Positions 38,661 to 51,322 of a DNA stretch of 64,000 nucleotides are shown here, piece by piece (position 1 is the first letter of the stretch; the number at the start of each line of letters is the position of its first letter). The notes beneath the pieces were generated by a model. The model was not told the origin of the DNA. It was given only the letters and a program-made list of their open reading frames with translations, and did no database searches. The stretch is from NCBI GenBank assembly GCA_029959085.1, contig JARWIR010000002.1, forward strand, positions 76,970,224 to 77,034,223, given 5' to 3'. The DNA is from Nemophila menziesii. Taxonomy: Eukaryota; Streptophyta; Magnoliopsida; Boraginales; Hydrophyllaceae. Position numbers and translations under genes: made by a program.

Positions 38661-39226
38661 ATGCAAGCAGTTTTACACATTGCACCATCACCCCTTCTTC
38701 CTCTCCGATCCTCCACAAATCTCACACAACCATGGAGATCCATTCCCTTCAAACAACCCTCATTATGTCCACACATTAAAGCAACCGAATTAACTAACGA
38801 TAACTTAACAGTTGATTACAGTTCCGTAATCTCGTATGTACATTTTACGATCATGCCCTTAGTTTCGAAAAGTTTTGATTCATGATCTTATATGATTTAT
38901 ATTTGGTTTCAGTGTTTTTCCAGCTGAAGCTTGTGAAACTATTGGAGGAGAAGCTTGTGATGTTGAAATGTATCCTGAAGTGAAGCTCAAACCCGAGGCA
39001 AAAAGCGATAAACCCAAGACTTCTGTAGAGGCGTCAGAACGAGAATACCTCGAGTATAATGACCCTAAAACGTAGGAACTTTATCCATAATATGAAAGGT
39101 TATATTATAAGTGTTTTAAGTATATGATCTTTGACTTTATGAATGTGCAGGGTATTCCTGGGAGAGGCATGTGATGATCTTGGAGGAGAATTTTGTGAGC
39201 CTGAGTTTCAAAGCGGAGTTAATTAG
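38661..39226 (+). CDS. LIR1: LIR1, light-regulated chloroplast protein (135 aa)
   Basis: Exons 38661-38833, 38913-39071, 39151-39226. Residues 1 to about 40 look like a chloroplast transit peptide (Ser/Pro/Arg-rich, few acids). The mature part has the two family repeats: FPAEACETIGGEAC at about 59-72 and FLGEACDDLGGEFC near the C-terminus. LIR1 proteins bind leaf-type ferredoxin-NADP reductase and help its tethering to thylakoids; expression is light- and clock-regulated in known cases. A TATA box at about 38586 and AATAAAATT at 39301 fit a short transcript. Converges with the gene at 39399-40544. Confidence 0.9.
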
Positions 39227-39398
39227 AAGTTTATGTAAATTCACTAATTTTTATGTTCTCTCTTATTTTATCCTTGTATATTCATCCTTGTACTGTATCT
39301 GAATAAAATTAACTAAAGTTGGAGTACCAAAGGATTAAAATGTTACATTTACAAGGTAAGGAATAAGTTATTAAATAGATTATAAAACATTCTTATTG

Positions 39399-40017
39399 TT
39401 AACTTTGATATTCAGAATCTTCAGTAATACCCTCCAAAACCAAGTATTGGAGAGCTATAGAGTACTTAGCGGTCCTTGATTTCTTGTTTTCATTCTTAAG
39501 AAGAAACGAACCAAAGGGATCATTTTTTATAGTGTAAATAGATGAGACCCATCTTTTGTAAATATATAACAATCTGGGGGAATCTCCATGATGTGTATCG
39601 GAAAGCAAAAGCTTACATGATCCTGTTTTACTGCAGCAAAAAGATGCCCAGTTTTTCAAAGGTTATAATGGTCAATTATATATCAACCAATTTTGATCAA
39701 AAGAAGCATACTTGGCATGATTAATCGCATTTTGACAAAGAGCTAATATTCTAACCATTGCCAAGTCCCTTCCTCGAGGGTTATTGTATCTTTCTCGACA
39801 TTTTCTGTAACATAAATTTATAAATCAAAACTTTAACGTAATTTAATATTAACCAAAGCACAAAATTAACAAAAAATATCTGACATTAGAATATTACCCC
39901 TCATCAAAGAAATCTGCAAAATTATCAACAACAACCAAAACAGGAAATACATCATGTAGGTGAAAAGCAGCAAAGTAATTCTTGATTGCTTCATCATCAT
40001 CTACATACCTATTTTAA

Positions 40018-40057
<40 letters not shown>

Positions 40058-40544
40058 ATTATTACAGGACAATTATTTACTATAATTTTAATCCATAAAC
40101 ATGGGTTGTGCTTACTTGATATGAATTCGTTGAAACGACTCAGAAGATGGATCAATACCCTGAAATTTATTCCTCAAAGTGTTGAATAATTTGAATGAGA
40201 AACAATTTACATGAGTGTTTGAGAGAATACCTGAGAGAGAAAAGGGGGATTTGTTTCTAATTTTTGGCGGTTGCAAATGAATACGACAGTACCATTGCTT
40301 TCCAACGCAGTATTGAAGGCATACTGGAAAAGTAAAGAGGTTTTCCCACTGCACACATAGAATTTTTTACGTTTCATAGTAATTTAAGGTAGCTAAAAAA
40401 TTAAAAGGTAATTGTTTGAAGACTCAGTGAGTTTGGGGCATTGCCCGGAAATTACGAGGAAGGAGGGCCAGAGAGAAGTAGTACTGAATCTCCTTTTTCG
40501 TTCTGAGGGATTTGCCCAACTGAGAAGAATCTCTCCACCGCCAT
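39399..40544 (-). CDS. RecA-like P-loop ATPase, SWSAP1-like (228 aa, 6 exons)
   Basis: Exons on the minus strand: 40544-40456, 40348-40231, 40159-40116, 40008-39898, 39804-39712, 39630-39399; the sum is 229 codons. Walker A GPPSSGKTS is split by the first intron (residues about 27-35), and a Walker B-type strand VLVVVDN lies near residue 110. The C-terminal half has LLLSDTHHGDSPRLLYIYKRW. The size and layout fit the small RecA/RAD51-paralogue-like ATPases; I think of SWSAP1, partner of the Zn-finger protein SWS1 in homologous recombination, but the match is from memory of the pattern. Ends 173 bases from the LIR1 stop, tail to tail. Confidence 0.75.
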
Positions 40545-41524
40545 TTTTAACTGAGACTGTTCTTGGAGCTTCAGTAGTCGCGGGAAAGATAGTTAATATA
40601 TATAATGGGATACAGAATACCCCTGTTGCGTATCAACCCCTCTATTTTAAGAATACGTTATATTTAACACACCCGCCACTTGTATCTAGGGATATCTATC
40701 AATAGGCACCCGCCTCAGCTCATTTTAAATAGGACAACGGATTTTAAGGTACTAAATAGGATTTGAAGTGCTTGTAGATATTTTTATAACACATACAGTT
40801 TTAATTATTCAAATCAAAATGCGATTCCGAGAAAAGAAGTTGTCTAAATATCAAAATACAAATACAATTTCTTTTTGTGTTACATAGGAGAACCACTTTA
40901 GACTCGCTTCGGAGCTGTATCATTAGATTGGATGACCAAGACGCTGACCAGTAAGCTAATCCCAATAGGTTGCAAATACAAATTTTAAATAATGGAATAC
41001 TATTTAATGATAAAATTTGTAGTATAAAAAAAAATTAAACGATCAAATTGAAACAAGCGGGTAAAACCCACACCCCGCAGGGATTTAAAGAGCAGGGCGA
41101 AGCGTATTGTAGGAAAGAACAACGTGGGAGCAGAACAGGACATTGGGCTTCTTCTTTTTTTGTGGTGGGGAGGGGATTAGGTAAACCTGCCCCATTGACA
41201 TCCCTACTCATATCTATATGATTTTCTATTTTTTAATACACATACAAGATAAATCGTATCTGACGTCATTAAATAAACATAAATTAAAAGATAATATGGG
41301 TATGGAATAATTAAGATATTTAGAAAATGTTTAAATTATTAAAGGATAATAAATAATGTTAATATATGAAGTGTTATGTGTAAATTGTTTACATTATGAT
41401 CTAAATTAGTATTTGACACTTAAATGGATCTCATATTTTAAAATCGTCATGTTATTATGATGGTGGGGTGATGTATTGGCACACGATCGTGAACATGCAT
41501 AAAAGGATTCGATTAAAATTTTAT
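40545..41524. other. Intergenic, no feature recognised
   Basis: AT-rich DNA upstream of the SWSAP1-like gene. An open frame across the promoter (40412-40705, plus) is antisense to its first exon and not supported. Confidence 0.4.
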
Positions 41525-41530
41525 AAGTTC

Positions 41531-41909
41531 AAGAGTAAAATTCATTTTAGGCATTATTTATGGTCTAAAAATAAGTCAAACATTTTAAAATACTCATTTT
41601 TAGGTCAAAAGTTTTAAAAATGCCCCTTTTTAGGCCATCTTATTAATTTAGTAAGATATTTCATAGATTTTAAGGGTACTTTGGAAATTTTAAACTGAAT
41701 TCCTAGTTTATGATGCAGTCAAATAGTGATATAGTTTCATTGAAATGACCAAATTATCCTTAAAATCCATGAAATATCTCACCGAATTAGTGAAATAGGT
41801 TATGAATAAGCATTTTTAATATGTTTAGCCCAAAATTGAGCATTCTAAAACGTTTCTCTTAATAATATTTTAAAACCATAAGTAATGGTCTAAAAATAGA
41901 ATTTGCTCT
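41531..41909. mobile_element. Fold-back MITE, ~380 bp
   Basis: The ends are imperfect inverted repeats: AAGAGTAAAATTCATTTT at the left against AGAGCAAATTCTATTTT read from the right. Inner parts pair as well (AAGATATTTCATAGATTTTAAGG with CCTTAAAATCCATGAAATATC), so most of the element can fold into one hairpin. AAGTTC flanks it on both sides (41525-41530 and 41910-41915). Superfamily uncertain. Confidence 0.6.
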
Positions 41910-42169
41910 AAGTTCTATATAAAAGGTTTGTCTTTTTCAACCAACATATTATCATTCTTCTTTTTAGTCTCTAGATGTCTCTTGTCTCATTCATAACTCT
42001 GTAAAACTAGGATTTCACATTTAGGCTTAAATTTTTAAGATCTTTTTAATATTATAGCAAATCATACTTCTTAAAACTATCTTAATTCTATATTTAGATT
42101 ACTTAGTGTAGTTAGTTAGAACTTAGTGATTATTTTATTGAGGGTTGGTTGGGATTATTTTGTTGAAAT

Positions 42170-42784
42170 TGGTAATATCAACTTTCCGCGAAGTACTGGT
42201 AATCAGGATGAGTTATCGTGGTAAAATGAATCTAATGGGGTGTATACAGTAAAGTCCAATTTTAAGGAAGTGACATCAGTAGAGAAGGGTGAGGACTTTA
42301 GCTTGGGGAAAGTTTGGAAGCTCCGATATCGCAAATGACGAGGGTTCTAATTTGGCGGGCAATACAAGAGCGGTTGGGTACAGGTCAGAACCTAGTTCGA
42401 AGGGGAATGGAGGTGTCGAGTAAATGCTACTGGTGTGAGACGAGTGAAGAAAGTGTGCTCCGTTTATTTCGTGATTGTCGTATGGTGAAGGAGGTGTGTA
42501 ACTTAATTAAAAAGGAATTTCGGTTGGGTTGGGCGCATGGGGGCCGGACTTCAGGAGGATCTCTGATCGGGAGATATGGTCAGGTGGATGGGTCTGAGCA
42601 AAGGAGGGTTGAGTCAGGAGTTTGGGTGGGGATGAGGTCACATGCAGCAGGTCAGACATCAGTGGAAGATCAAATTGATGTTGTTCGAAATAATACACCA
42701 GGGACTAGCTCGTGCAATTATAATAAAGTAGCAGGGCGGATGGAATTGGAAAATCGGGTTGTTTTCAAATCAAGGGGTGTATAG
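42170..42784 (+). pseudogene. LINE remnant, zf-RVT part
   Basis: Around 42230-42490 the frame reads as the zinc-binding reverse-transcriptase-associated domain (NGVYTVKSNFKEV, then KVWKLRYRK, VLIWRAIQERLGT, and CYWCETSEESVLRLFRDC). This domain lies downstream of the reverse transcriptase in plant LINEs. The upstream reverse transcriptase is missing and the following sequence is degenerate. It continues after an insertion at 44400-45176. Confidence 0.7.
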
Positions 42785-42865
42785 TGATTGGGAGAATCTC
42801 ATGGGAAATGATGGAGGGAGCTTTCCAGCAGCAGGTAGCGGTTTTGTGGCTACTAAACTTCGGTT

Positions 42866-44345
42866 ATTGATGTCTCCTCATTTGTGATAGATTTATATTA
42901 GGATGAGACGTCATTTTTAGTAATTTAGAAGTCATAATATTCGATTTTCTTGAGAATTAGTGCACTTTCCTATTTTGAGTCTTGATTTAGTAAAATAATA
43001 CTTTTAGAGCATATTGGATTTAATTGTTTATTTAGTGTGAAGTTTTAAAGATAATTATGGAGATTAATTAGATTCCAAGTCAAAGACTACAAGATATGGA
43101 AAGAGATGAGCATGGTAATTGGAGATAAGGAAACAAAAGCTAAAATTATGGAAAAGTAAAAGGAAAAGCTGCCTTAATCTGAATTTCTGCAGCTACGCCT
43201 AAAGAAGTGGTGATAACTCCAAAACCAAGCCGATCTTGAAAGATTCCTTTCATAGGGACGTAGATAATTCTTTGAGGATTCTTTTGGTATATTGTGGAGC
43301 AAAAACCGACCAATAACGAAGAAGATATGCTCAAAATAGTTCAGCAGTAATTATCTTTATTTCCATACGAATTTAAGTTGGGCTTGGAGTCCATTACTTA
43401 ACCTCTTCCTCAAGAAAACGAATTAGGTCTTCTAAACACCTATAAATACACCCTTATATCACTTGTAAATCGTCCTTGCCTCATAGTAATTAGTTCTTAA
43501 GGTTTTATTCTTCCAGTTTATTGTAGAGAGCAAGATGATGTCTTTCGTAATTTCTTTTAGTTTGTTTCCATCAAGTATGAACTAAACTCCCCATAGCTTG
43601 GGTTTTGCATCATGTATAATCTATGATTCTAATTCTTCTATCTAAGTTTCTTTGGGAATTACATGTTTTAAATTGATATTAGCTGCTTACTCTTATATTT
43701 GTTTATGTGTTTTGATTTAATGACTGTTTTCCTTGCGGTGTGCAACGTTTAGGATTACCTTAATAGTAGTTAGATGATCGCCTTAGCTGGGTGTCTAATT
43801 ATTGAAACACCACATAACGTCTAGTGTCGATATTAGTCCTGACAAAACTGATTCTAACTAGATAGTCATTAGGGTATAATTTAATCACCATATCACCAAT
43901 TGAAGGAATTGTTTGCTTAGAGCCTTAGTAGCGTTTGATAACCCTATTTGAAATAGCCCCTTGGTTGTGCCGTAGCCCCCTTAGTCGCTCTCAAGGTCTA
44001 AGGAATGAGAATTTAGAATCCTGACTAAGTATACAAGAGCTAATATTCTCCCTTATTAACTAGATCTAATAGAAAGAATTAGAAGGATTAGTGCATACTA
44101 GCAAAACCTAAGCTATATTTCTCATCTCATATTCTTCGTATTTTATTTTATTGTCTTTATTTTCTTAGTTTTAATTCTTAATTTCGAAATTCTATTGCTT
44201 TTATTTTCTGTCTTTTAATTAATTATTGCTTACTCGTTATTGCTACCCATCCGACTAGCACACTTAAGTCCCTGAGAACGAACTCAACTTACTAACTAAA
44301 ACTTGCATACATCCTGTAATACTTGCAGTACTGTGTCTGTCTAGG
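42866..44345. mobile_element. Non-coding LTR-like element (copy 1), inserted in the LINE remnant
   Basis: It separates the zf-RVT and RNase H parts of the LINE remnant. It begins with an inverted pair (ATGTCTCCT...GATGAGACGTCAT). It shares layout with 46183-47735: hairpin at the start, a CAAAGA-rich leader, a TATA-like stretch near the middle, a series of TCCTGAC-type blocks, and an ACTTGCAGT end. That end resembles the end of LTRs of plant Ty3/gypsy elements. No coding region. Borders approximate. Confidence 0.4.
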
Positions 44346-44399
44346 GAGAGAGTGCGTAGTTTTCTAGACTGTATTTTATCATATTTTTATCACACCCTT

Positions 44400-45176
44400 A
44401 GGCGACACCAGTTATCTCAAGATTTCGTCCATCATCAGGGGCGCCACGAAGCGGAAGATGGCGAATGGACAGGTAAGAGCTGGTGGTTTAAAATTATTGA
44501 AGCTAATGGTTTTTTTGTAGGTCAAAATCGGGAAGTGTTTTTTCCCCTTAATTAATGTGATATGGACGGAAAGAAATTTCGTGGTCTTCAAGAATGGCGA
44601 GTTCTCGAGAGGTTACATCATAATCCGAAAGGCCAAAAGCGGGGCCTTAGAGTTCATGAAAGCATGGAAGTCATATCATGGAAAAGTCGAGATGATCAGA
44701 AGCCGTGTGGAATGGGTTGGATGGAATAGGCCTACCAGGGGCTTTAAATAAACACATATGGCAGTTTTATTGATCGGCTAGGTAGAGGTGGTGCTGGAGG
44801 ATTAATCAGAGATCCAGAGGGCAACTGGACAAAAGGGCATTACATGAGTTTAAGGTGTCAAATGACTGTAACTGCAGAACTTTGTGTGTTATATGAAGGG
44901 CTTAAATTGCCGATTGACCTGGGAATTCGGTATCTTAGTGTGGAAGTCGACTCGGAAGAGGCTTTATGTATGCTTAATTCGAACAGTGGGGACAGAGGAC
45001 CGACTGGAGAGTGGGTTTTCAAAATTAGAGAAATACTACCAGAGAACAGAGGATTCACGATCACGCATATCTATCGGGAAGCAAACATGAGTGCTGATTT
45101 TTTAGCTCGGTTGAGCTTAAAGTTAGAAAGGGATTTAGTTATTTTGGTAAATCCACCAGATAAAGCGTGGAAGTGA
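44400..45176 (+). pseudogene. LINE remnant, RNase H part
   Basis: Fragments IWTERNFVVFKNGEFSRG (44560 onwards) and then a plant RNase H (RVT_3-type) domain at 44760-45176 with GGLIRDPEGNW, AELCVLYEGLKL, VEVDSEEAL and HIYREANMSADFLARL. The catalytic-type D, E, D positions can be recognised, though the first block is degraded (TYGSF in place of TDGSF). Frames shift between parts, so it is not functional. An A-rich 3' end follows near 45290. Confidence 0.7.
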
Positions 45177-45180
45177 TCAA

Positions 45181-46182
45181 TAAAGATCGCTTTGGTTACA
45201 AGGTTCCGAGAAGGATTTACACGAGTGACCTAGCCATCTTATGAATTGGCAATATGTTGTTTCTAAACCCGGTCTTATGACCTCCATTGTAACAAAACAA
45301 AAAACTTAGGGATTTACAAACGGAAGATCTTTTCTACAGAAATGCATTAAACATCCCATATTTATTTTAGAAAAACAGTATAACTCCTTAACTTTCAATA
45401 AATTAAAATAAACAAATTAAAGATTAACAAAAAAAAAACCTCACCTTTTCCACCATCATCCATCACGCTTAATTTTTCCACTACCATCTTTAACCATCAT
45501 ACAATCATCTTCTCCATAAACAACAACACCATCATCATAATCACAACCTCTACGATGAAAAACAATACACGACATATTCTCCACGTTTCCTCCATCTATT
45601 TTCACCATCACCACCACATCGACCATCACAAAAAATCACAAAAATCTCCATTACCATATTCAAATCAACACATCATCTCCACAACTCCAAATTATTAGGA
45701 TCTCGAACTCCAAATTATCTTCACATCACCATCAACATTTGTATAATTGTCCATCCCCAAATCAACATCACCATAACATTAAAAAAACAACATCCTATAT
45801 AAAAAGTCAATCACACATTGAAGACAAATGTTTACTACCGAAACCATCACATATATGGTGATCTATTTTTATATGGTGCTTTATTTTTAGGTAGAAATAG
45901 TGTCCTTCTTTTAGAAAAAATGAGTTAATTCAAGTAATAAAAAGAATTCCTCAAAAATTAAATTTTACTAAAGAAAACCTATTATATTGTTTATTTTAAT
46001 GAAAGAATATACTCATGTAATCAATCCATGACATGTAACGTGAAAATTTAAAGATTAATGAAAAATACAAAGTTATCGCACGATATATTCAAATACCTTT
46101 AACATGGCGCCAGACCATACGCGAAAGACGAGATTGTTTCGGGTACTTAAAATTTTGACGTTTTTAGGATCCTGTTTTGATA
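45181..46182. other. Intergenic, CA/ATC-rich low complexity
   Basis: 45440-45790 is a degenerate ACC/ATC-rich simple sequence on the plus strand; the rest is AT-rich. Nothing coding seen. Confidence 0.5.
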
Positions 46183-47735
46183 ATAGAAGGTATGATGATG
46201 TCTCCTTAAATGTTCTTATTTTCGACCCTTAGGAGACATCATTTTTTGTGTTTATTTAATTAATTCGATAGACTTTTGGACTAAATATGCAATAATATGA
46301 TTTTCCTCTTTTATTTCTAGCATTTTTGATTTATTAAGCTTTTGCGCGTAATATTGGTATTTTTAGTGAATATTTTACAGGTTTTAAATGTTAGCTAGAA
46401 GAGGAATCTAAGGAGAAAGTCAAAGATCAAAAGATAGAGTCAAGACTTGAAAAGAAATCCCGAAGATATTATTTTTAGAGCTGAAAATCCATTTTCCAGG
46501 CCATAGATTGCTGATTTCGAGGTGCTTAAGCGATGATCTAGCTGTTGACCTTTGAAGAGAAATCATTCCTTATCAAGTTACGGAACTTTAGCAACTGGAA
46601 TGAGGTCAATCGGAGTCATAACGCATCGGGAAAAGCCGTTTTAGTGAAGGTGTATCAGCAGTTACGGGATTTTGGGCTTAGAAAGTGAGCTTGGACATTT
46701 AATTAATATTCTATTTTCTGGTCCAAGCCCTAGAACGAATTTGCACTTATAAAAGGAGGTCTGGACTTCTATTTTACACACAATTCACATTCTGCAAGAT
46801 TAAAAACACCAGAGAGAAGCAACTAAAGGAAGGAGAAGAAGCTACAAGAGCTGGAGAGGGTCTATATCTCCGTTCGTAGTCATTCCGATTCCGGAAATTA
46901 GGTTCTTTTATCTTTTTAATTCTGTAAACAATATGAATTCCTTTATTTTTAATTTCGTATTCCATTTTAATATGGGCTAAGTTTTATTTAGTGCTTGAGA
47001 ACAAACAATGGGTGAATCCCAATTCTTATTAATTAACGAATGTTGAATTTGGGTTTTTATTGAATTAAACTAAATTAGGGCTTTTACTCTTTTCGATAAA
47101 TTATGAATATTTACTGTTTTTAGCGTCATGAACTAGGAACAGGTAATAGTATTTAGGCTATTCCAATTAGTGGCAATTGGATCATCCTGACGGAGGGTTT
47201 AAATACGGAACCATTTATTCAATCTAGGATAGAAGTTAATGATTCTGACGAGCTTAGCTAATCCTAGGGCCAATGAGGTAATAACACTTAATCATCCAAC
47301 GGTGGATCATATTTACCCTGACGGGACTAGTGACACTTTAGGATCGCCTTATAGTCCACCCTGACGGGGGTATAAGGAAATTAGAATCCCGACCATTGTA
47401 ATTGACTAATTTAGCCCTTAAACAACATAAGTTAAGAAATAGGATAGGGAGGATCCTTGCGTTCTCAAGTGCTACTTCTCATATTGCGTTTTACATCAAT
47501 TTACTTGCGTCTTAACTTTTATTTGCATTTTAATATTTGTCTTTCATTCATTAGCTTTAATAACAAAAACCAAACAAACATATTATTATCTTTTATTTTC
47601 ATAAGTGCATCAATCACTATTTGCTAGACATTGTGATCAACCATTCCGTCCTTGGAACGAATCTGTATTATCAGAAATACTACTTGGGACAACCGTACAC
47701 TTGCAGTTGTGGTTCGATTATTTATTGCATTATTT
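46183..47735. mobile_element. Non-coding LTR-like element (copy 2)
   Basis: Opens with the hairpin GATGTCTCCT...AGGAGACATC (46196-46252) and has several CCTGACGG blocks (47187, 47318, 47370). It ends near GGACAACCGTACACTTGCAGT (about 47688), like LTR ends of plant Ty3/gypsy elements. Organised like 42866-44345. Probably a solo LTR or non-autonomous element. Borders approximate. Confidence 0.4.
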
Positions 47736-48432
47736 TTAGAACACACAAAGGACCACCATATGTATCTATATATTTGTATTCAGTAAAGAGACATGAATAA
47801 TGAGTTGGTTAGTTGAAGATATGTTTGGTAAAATGAATTAGAGAGAAAATCACTAAAAAAGATAATAGAAATCTTAGATATATAATTAAAAAAGTTATAG
47901 AAAATAAATATTTATATAAGAGAAATCTATTTTAAAGTTTTGTTATGGGTCTCAATATAAGCTTGTCCTTTAGTATGCATAAGTCTTATCATGAAAACCT
48001 TGTACACCTGATGGTAGGGGTGGGTTTAGGCGAGTTGCAACCCCCCTCCCCGAGGTGGATGCCGTAAGAATTTGTCCAAAATATTTTTAAGTGAAAAACG
48101 TTGATAAAAATATATAAAACTAAATATTAGGTGCTAGAAATTAATCTCAAATTTTTTAACATTTCTTAATTAACTTTTAAGATGTCCGAATTCCTTACTT
48201 CTCCCTTGCTTGATGGGAAATTAAGTGAATTGTTCAACAATAATACAAACAAATGTTACTAGTAAGGGAGAACCTAGCGATAGTAAAAGGTGAAAATCTG
48301 GGAGTTATTTCAAATTCAATCATCGTTTTGGTAATGTTACCCGTGGGGCTTGAGTAAGCAATAATATAGCAAGAATGTAATAATTTGATCAGCAGAGTTG
48401 AACCTCCAAAAAAGCGTCATTGTTGATTGTGA
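47736..48432. other. Intergenic, no feature recognised
   Basis: AT-rich DNA downstream of the NET3-type gene. I see nothing in it. Confidence 0.4.
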
Positions 48433-49122
48433 CTATCCAAAGAAAGCACCTTTAAATTTTGACATACGAGACTTTTTGTTGTGAGTAGCTTCTGCTAGTG
48501 AATCTTTCAACATTCTATTCTCTTCCATCAATCGAATTTTATCCTTAACTAGCTCCTTAATTAGCTGTCTTTTCTCGTCATTTCTCCTTATCAACTCAAC
48601 TTGCTTTTCCAAGTAATCATCCATGAGCTTTGATACCTCTTTTCCCAGCTCGTTAAACCTCTTTTCCCTCTCCAAAATATCATCTCCGAGAGGTACAACT
48701 TGTCTGAATGAATTTGACAATGAAGTTACGTTGGATGATGAACGAAACTGATCATACTTATTGGCTAAAACACAATATGATTTGTGCAAATCTTCAACCC
48801 TTTTAATTAGTTCAGGCCTTTTCTGGTAATACATTTCAGCCCTCTTTGCAAATGTGTCTCCATTATCATCTATTATATCCAAAACCATCTTCGTTTTCTT
48901 GTCCAAATCTGCATCAGACGTTTACTTAATTACGGATTACATGAATATATTCATCAATTTTAACTACAAATCGGGGTGCAAAATGCAAAATCACTAAAAG
49001 AAATTAAAAGAATAGAGGGATAGACCTGTTAAAGTTGACTGAAGCCATTGAGATTGATGTGAACGATTATGGTTATCCAACCACCATGAATATGAAGCTT
49101 GATTATCATTGTGCTGCTCCAT
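48433..49122 (-). CDS. NET3-type (NETWORKED) actin-binding protein, 190 aa
   Basis: Exons 49122-49026 and 48908-48433; the joined frame is 191 codons. Residues about 11-88 form the NAB (KIP1-like) actin-binding domain: SYSWWLDNH, then QWLQSTLTDLDKKTKMVLDII, FAKRAEMYYQKRPEL and the Y-rich ANKYD end. Residues about 100-175 are a coiled coil. The short length and single coiled coil fit the NET3 group, which links actin to endomembranes such as the ER and nucleus in known members. The donor of the first intron is GTCTAT, not ideal but supported by the conserved join T-D-L-D. Confidence 0.87.
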
Positions 49123-49366
49123 TATAATCACTCTGATATGCTAAAACTTTCTCGTTTAATTTTAATAAAGAATTATTGTTTAAGAATTCTAAATACAATA
49201 TAACTCCTATACTTTAGCTACGTCCCTTAATGAAAAAAAAAGATTTACTTTCTTATTTATTTTGATATAGCAATTAAGGATTCTTTTCCATATTATTTAC
49301 AAAGTTATTAAGGTAACTTGGCTCTTGTTAGACAAATAAACAATATGGGTTGATAATTAAATTTAA

Positions 49367-51322
49367 GAGTAAATACCATTTTTGCCTTCTGGGTTTTGAC
49401 CTAATTGACGGGTTGCCCTCTAAGCCTTAAAAAGCGTCTTCTTGCCCCCTAAGTTTTACTCTTGTTCCCCGTTACCCCCTGGTCATGTTTTCCGTCTATT
49501 TTTTCCGTTAACTCTGACGTGGCATTTCCATGTCAGCTTTTTTTTTTTAATCCTAATTCTAATTAATCATTTAATTAAGTTAACCCTAAGGGTAAAATAG
49601 AAATTTGATAATAATTTTAATATTATTAATAAAAAAAATTAAAAAAACCCCCACCCCTCACCCCCCCCCCACCGAGACCCCCCACCCCCCCTCTTCCCCT
49701 TCTTCTTCTTCCCCGTTTTTCTTCTTCTTCCCGACCTGGTTCTTCTAAAAAAAAAATCAAGCAAACTCCCATTGAAGTTTGACTCCATAGCTTGATCTAG
49801 ACATCAAACTATTTCAGAGCTTAGTGAAAAGATTAAGGTTTTGGAGGGTGAGAAAATGAAAATGTTAGAAAATTTGGGGAAGTTATTTGAAGAATTAATG
49901 GTGAAAAAAAGAGTGTTGAGGAGAAGAATCAAATGCTTATAATGTTAGAGACGGAAAAAGAAACTTTATCTTTAATATTTATTTAGAAAATTCAAGGTTT
50001 AAAAAGGGAAACTCAAGAAATGGAGGAAAAATTTAATGATGAAAAGAAGATATCTGAGGATACGCTTATAGTGATAGAGATGGAGAAAAATCGAATTGTT
50101 TTAGAGCTTAGTGAGAAGATTTAAGGTTATAGAGGGTGAAATACTTGGAAGAGAAAAGGTTGTTTTGTTGAAATCGAAGGACTTAAAAGAAAAAGGAGAA
50201 GCTAATGAGCTAAACAGAGGTATATACTAATCTGCTGTTTTGCTATAAAGTTAAATTCTTAATTTTAAATATTTGATAGTAAAATAGTACATGCTTATTC
50301 CAGGTTCATATCCTAAAATTAATGCTCCAGTAATAGATCTCACTGTAAGAGATGATGAATTGATATTAGAAACTCCATGTTTTTCAAGTAATGAAGCAAT
50401 TGAGATGGTTAAAAATGAGAAAATAATTGAAAAAGATGTCATAAAAACGTGTCTGAAAAGGAAAAGAGGTGCAAATGAAAGTGAAGAAGAAGAAGATGGA
50501 AATATAAAGACACTTAGATTTATTAAGCCATGTGAGACTTCAAAAAAGGATAATGAGAATATATGGATTAATGGATCTGATATGCTCTCAGCTTTTAAAA
50601 AGGACCCCCACTCTATTATTAAAATGTGGATTGTATTGATTTGCTGTATTTCTAGTGTTGTGAAATAGAAGAAATTGATTGGACGAGTTATGGGGGTGCT
50701 ATTGACTTAGCCGACTTGTTTAGGAAGGCAAGTTTTTTTCGTTAAAAAGATCGGACCAACTCCAATTTCAAGTTGATATATGAGGTGGAAGAAGAGCTTA
50801 ATAACCAGATAGAAGAGTTTTGTGATCATTTCACGAAGAAATAAATTACCCCAGTAGTGGTCGGGGAAGATATAAATCTAGCTATGGAATCTGAGTTTGA
50901 TGTCTAGATCAAGCTATGGAGTCAAACTTCAATGGGAGTTTGCTTGATTTTTTTTTAGAAGAACCAGGTCGGGAAGAAGAAGAAGAAGAAGAAGAACGGG
51001 GAAGAAGAAGAAGGGGAAGAGAGGGGGGAGGGGGGTCTCGGTTGGGGGGGGGGTTATTATTTTTATTAATAATATTAAAAGTATTATCGAATTTCTATTT
51101 TACCCGTAGGTTAACTTAATTAAATGATTAATTAGAATTGGGATTAAAAAAAACTGACATGGAAATGCCACGTCAGAGTTAACGGAAAAAATGGACGGAA
51201 AACATGACCAGGGGGTTACGGGGCACAAGAGTAAAACTTAGGGGGCAAGAAGGCGCATTTTAAGACTTAGGGGCAACTTGTCAATCGGGTCAAAACCCAG
51301 GAGGAAAAAATGGTATTTACTC
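49367..51322. mobile_element. Pack-MULE, 1956 bp, ~440-bp TIRs, 9-bp target duplication
   Basis: Left TIR 49367-49810 and right TIR 50894-51322 are long, near-identical inverted repeats beginning GAGTAAATACCATTTTT. TAAATTTAA flanks both ends (49358-49366 and 51323-51331), the 9-bp duplication expected of Mutator-like elements. There is no transposase inside; the 1.08-kb interior carries fragments of a cellular gene. The TIRs contain mirrored C-rich/TTC-rich (left) and GAA/G-rich (right) tracts. Confidence 0.92.
49811..50893 (+). pseudogene. Captured host gene fragments inside the Pack-MULE
   Basis: Two coiled-coil fragments (around 49830-50215, broken by stops and frame changes, with a repeated AGAGCTTAGTGA unit at about 49817 and 50103). 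Then an apparent intron ends at CCAG (about 50304), followed by a 50305-50668 frame with SYPKINAPVIDLTVRDDE, the basic KRKRG and an acidic SEEEEDG. The parent gene is not recognised; the pattern suggests a nuclear coiled-coil protein. It is not a complete gene. Confidence 0.6.

Noticed and set aside
40412..40705. 97-codon plus-strand frame
   Set aside because: Antisense to the first exon of the SWSAP1-like gene and its promoter.
42314..42784. 156-codon frame as an intact gene
   Set aside because: Only the first third is recognisable (zf-RVT of a LINE); the rest is degenerate and it lacks a proper start.
50916..51119. Glu/Arg-rich 67-codon frame
   Set aside because: It is the translated GAA/GGA simple-sequence part of the Pack-MULE right TIR.
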